NCBI GenBank assembly: GCA_007133715.1
Contig: SLMF01000033.1
Span: forward strand, 1-6,132
Reading direction: 5' to 3'
Length of the DNA stretch: 6,132 nucleotides
DNA from: Planctomycetaceae bacterium
Lineage (GTDB): Bacteria > Planctomycetota > Planctomycetia > Pirellulales > Pirellulaceae
This document shows, one piece after another, positions 5,804-6,132 of the stretch. Position numbers and translations under genes: made by a program. The notes under the pieces are model-generated. The model made no database searches and was not told where the DNA came from. It worked only from the letters and a program-made list of their open reading frames with translations. Position 1 is the stretch's first letter. Each line of letters opens with the position of its first letter.

Positions 5804-6132
5804 TCAGGACTGCGAGAATACCTCAGTCACCTCGACCGAGAATCCATCCAACAGCACCGATCGCGCCGTCTCGCCTTGCACATAGCGGCCGGCAACGGAG
5901 TACTCGCTGGCGGCGGCATCGAGTGCCAGGACGGTGACAGTCCGGTCCCGCGGATCCAGCAGCCAGTACTCGCAGATTCCGGCCTGGGCGTATTCAACGC
6001 GTTTGGTCACCAGATCGCGATCCGGATCGTCCTCGCTGACCACCTCCATGACCAGATCGGCGCCGCGCCAGTACTTGTTGCCGCGGCGGTCCGCGTGCTG
6101 GGCCAGCAGAAAGACAATGTCGGGTTCACGGA
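5804..6132 (-). CDS. Uma2-family (DUF820) PD-(D/E)XK-fold protein, C-terminal part (partial)
   Basis: The minus-strand frame is open to the right window edge and ends in TGA; 108 residues are visible and the start lies outside. The frame continues upstream of an internal ATG at 6049, with REPDIVFLL and GADLVMEVVS in place, so that ATG is not the start. Uma2 proteins have a restriction-endonuclease-like fold. The family pattern is clear: REPD, DLVMEVVSEDD, then DRDLVTKRVEYAQAGICEYW and LLDPRDRTVTVL, and a C-terminal LLDGFSVEVTEVF. The probable active-site residues are the Asp of DLV, the Glu of MEV and the Lys of VTKR; the usual PDLV is ADLV here. Usual length is about 190-200, so roughly the N-terminal 80-90 residues are missing from view. 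Uma2 genes are numerous in cyanobacteria and planctomycetes, mostly as single genes of unknown role; no partner is visible here. Confidence 0.88.
   Translation of the reverse strand, partial: REPDIVFLLAQHADRRGNKYWRGADLVMEVVSEDDPDRDLVTKRVEYAQAGICEYWLLDPRDRTVTVLALDAAASEYSVAGRYVQGETARSVLLDGFSVEVTEVFSQS

Noticed and set aside
1..6132. Defence island, toxin-antitoxin pair, integrase, transposase or RNA gene
   Set aside because: No such gene or tRNA/rRNA-like sequence is visible. RadC and Uma2 can occur near mobile or defence genes, but here each stands alone.

Overview
The window looks like ordinary chromosomal DNA of a planctomycete (Planctomycetota, most likely order Pirellulales). The main evidence is the adjacent gene pair DUF1549/DUF1553 'Planctomycete cytochrome C' protein followed by a DUF1501 protein with a Tat signal. 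This pair is greatly expanded in Planctomycetota and relatives. The high GC content, the weak or missing Shine-Dalgarno sites and the Uma2-type gene agree with this. The assignment comes from protein family recognition, not from any database search.

Layout, left to right. (1) The 3' end of a proline-rich protein of unknown function, on the plus strand. (2) A gene-poor stretch of about 230 bases. (3) A complete RadC/JAMM-family gene on the plus strand, read here from an internal ATG with a good ribosome binding site. It has an extra N-terminal domain and lacks the usual helix-hairpin-helix glycines. (4) An intergenic stretch of about 170 bases that holds a small open frame on each strand, an imperfect hairpin and a -10-like box. 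It may be the remnant of a dispersed planctomycete sequence. (5) A probable two-gene operon on the plus strand: a secreted cytochrome-like DUF1549/DUF1553 protein, then a Tat-exported DUF1501 protein. (6) A convergent tail on the minus strand: a 51-codon gene fragment without a good start, and the 3' part of a Uma2-family (DUF820) PD-(D/E)XK-fold gene that runs off the right edge.

How the genes relate. Only the DUF1549/DUF1553 and DUF1501 genes clearly belong together: same strand, a gap of about 34 bases, and a pairing seen across the phylum. Both products are predicted to leave the cytoplasm, one by Sec and the other by Tat, so they probably act together in the periplasm or cell envelope. 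Their reaction is not established; roles in breaking down complex or sulfated polysaccharides have been proposed because such pairs often sit near sulfatases, but no sulfatase is visible here. The RadC and Uma2 genes are independent units. I do not see a new multi-gene defence or mobile system. The most interesting points are the RadC variant, the small intergenic remnants and the unusual linkers in the secreted pair.
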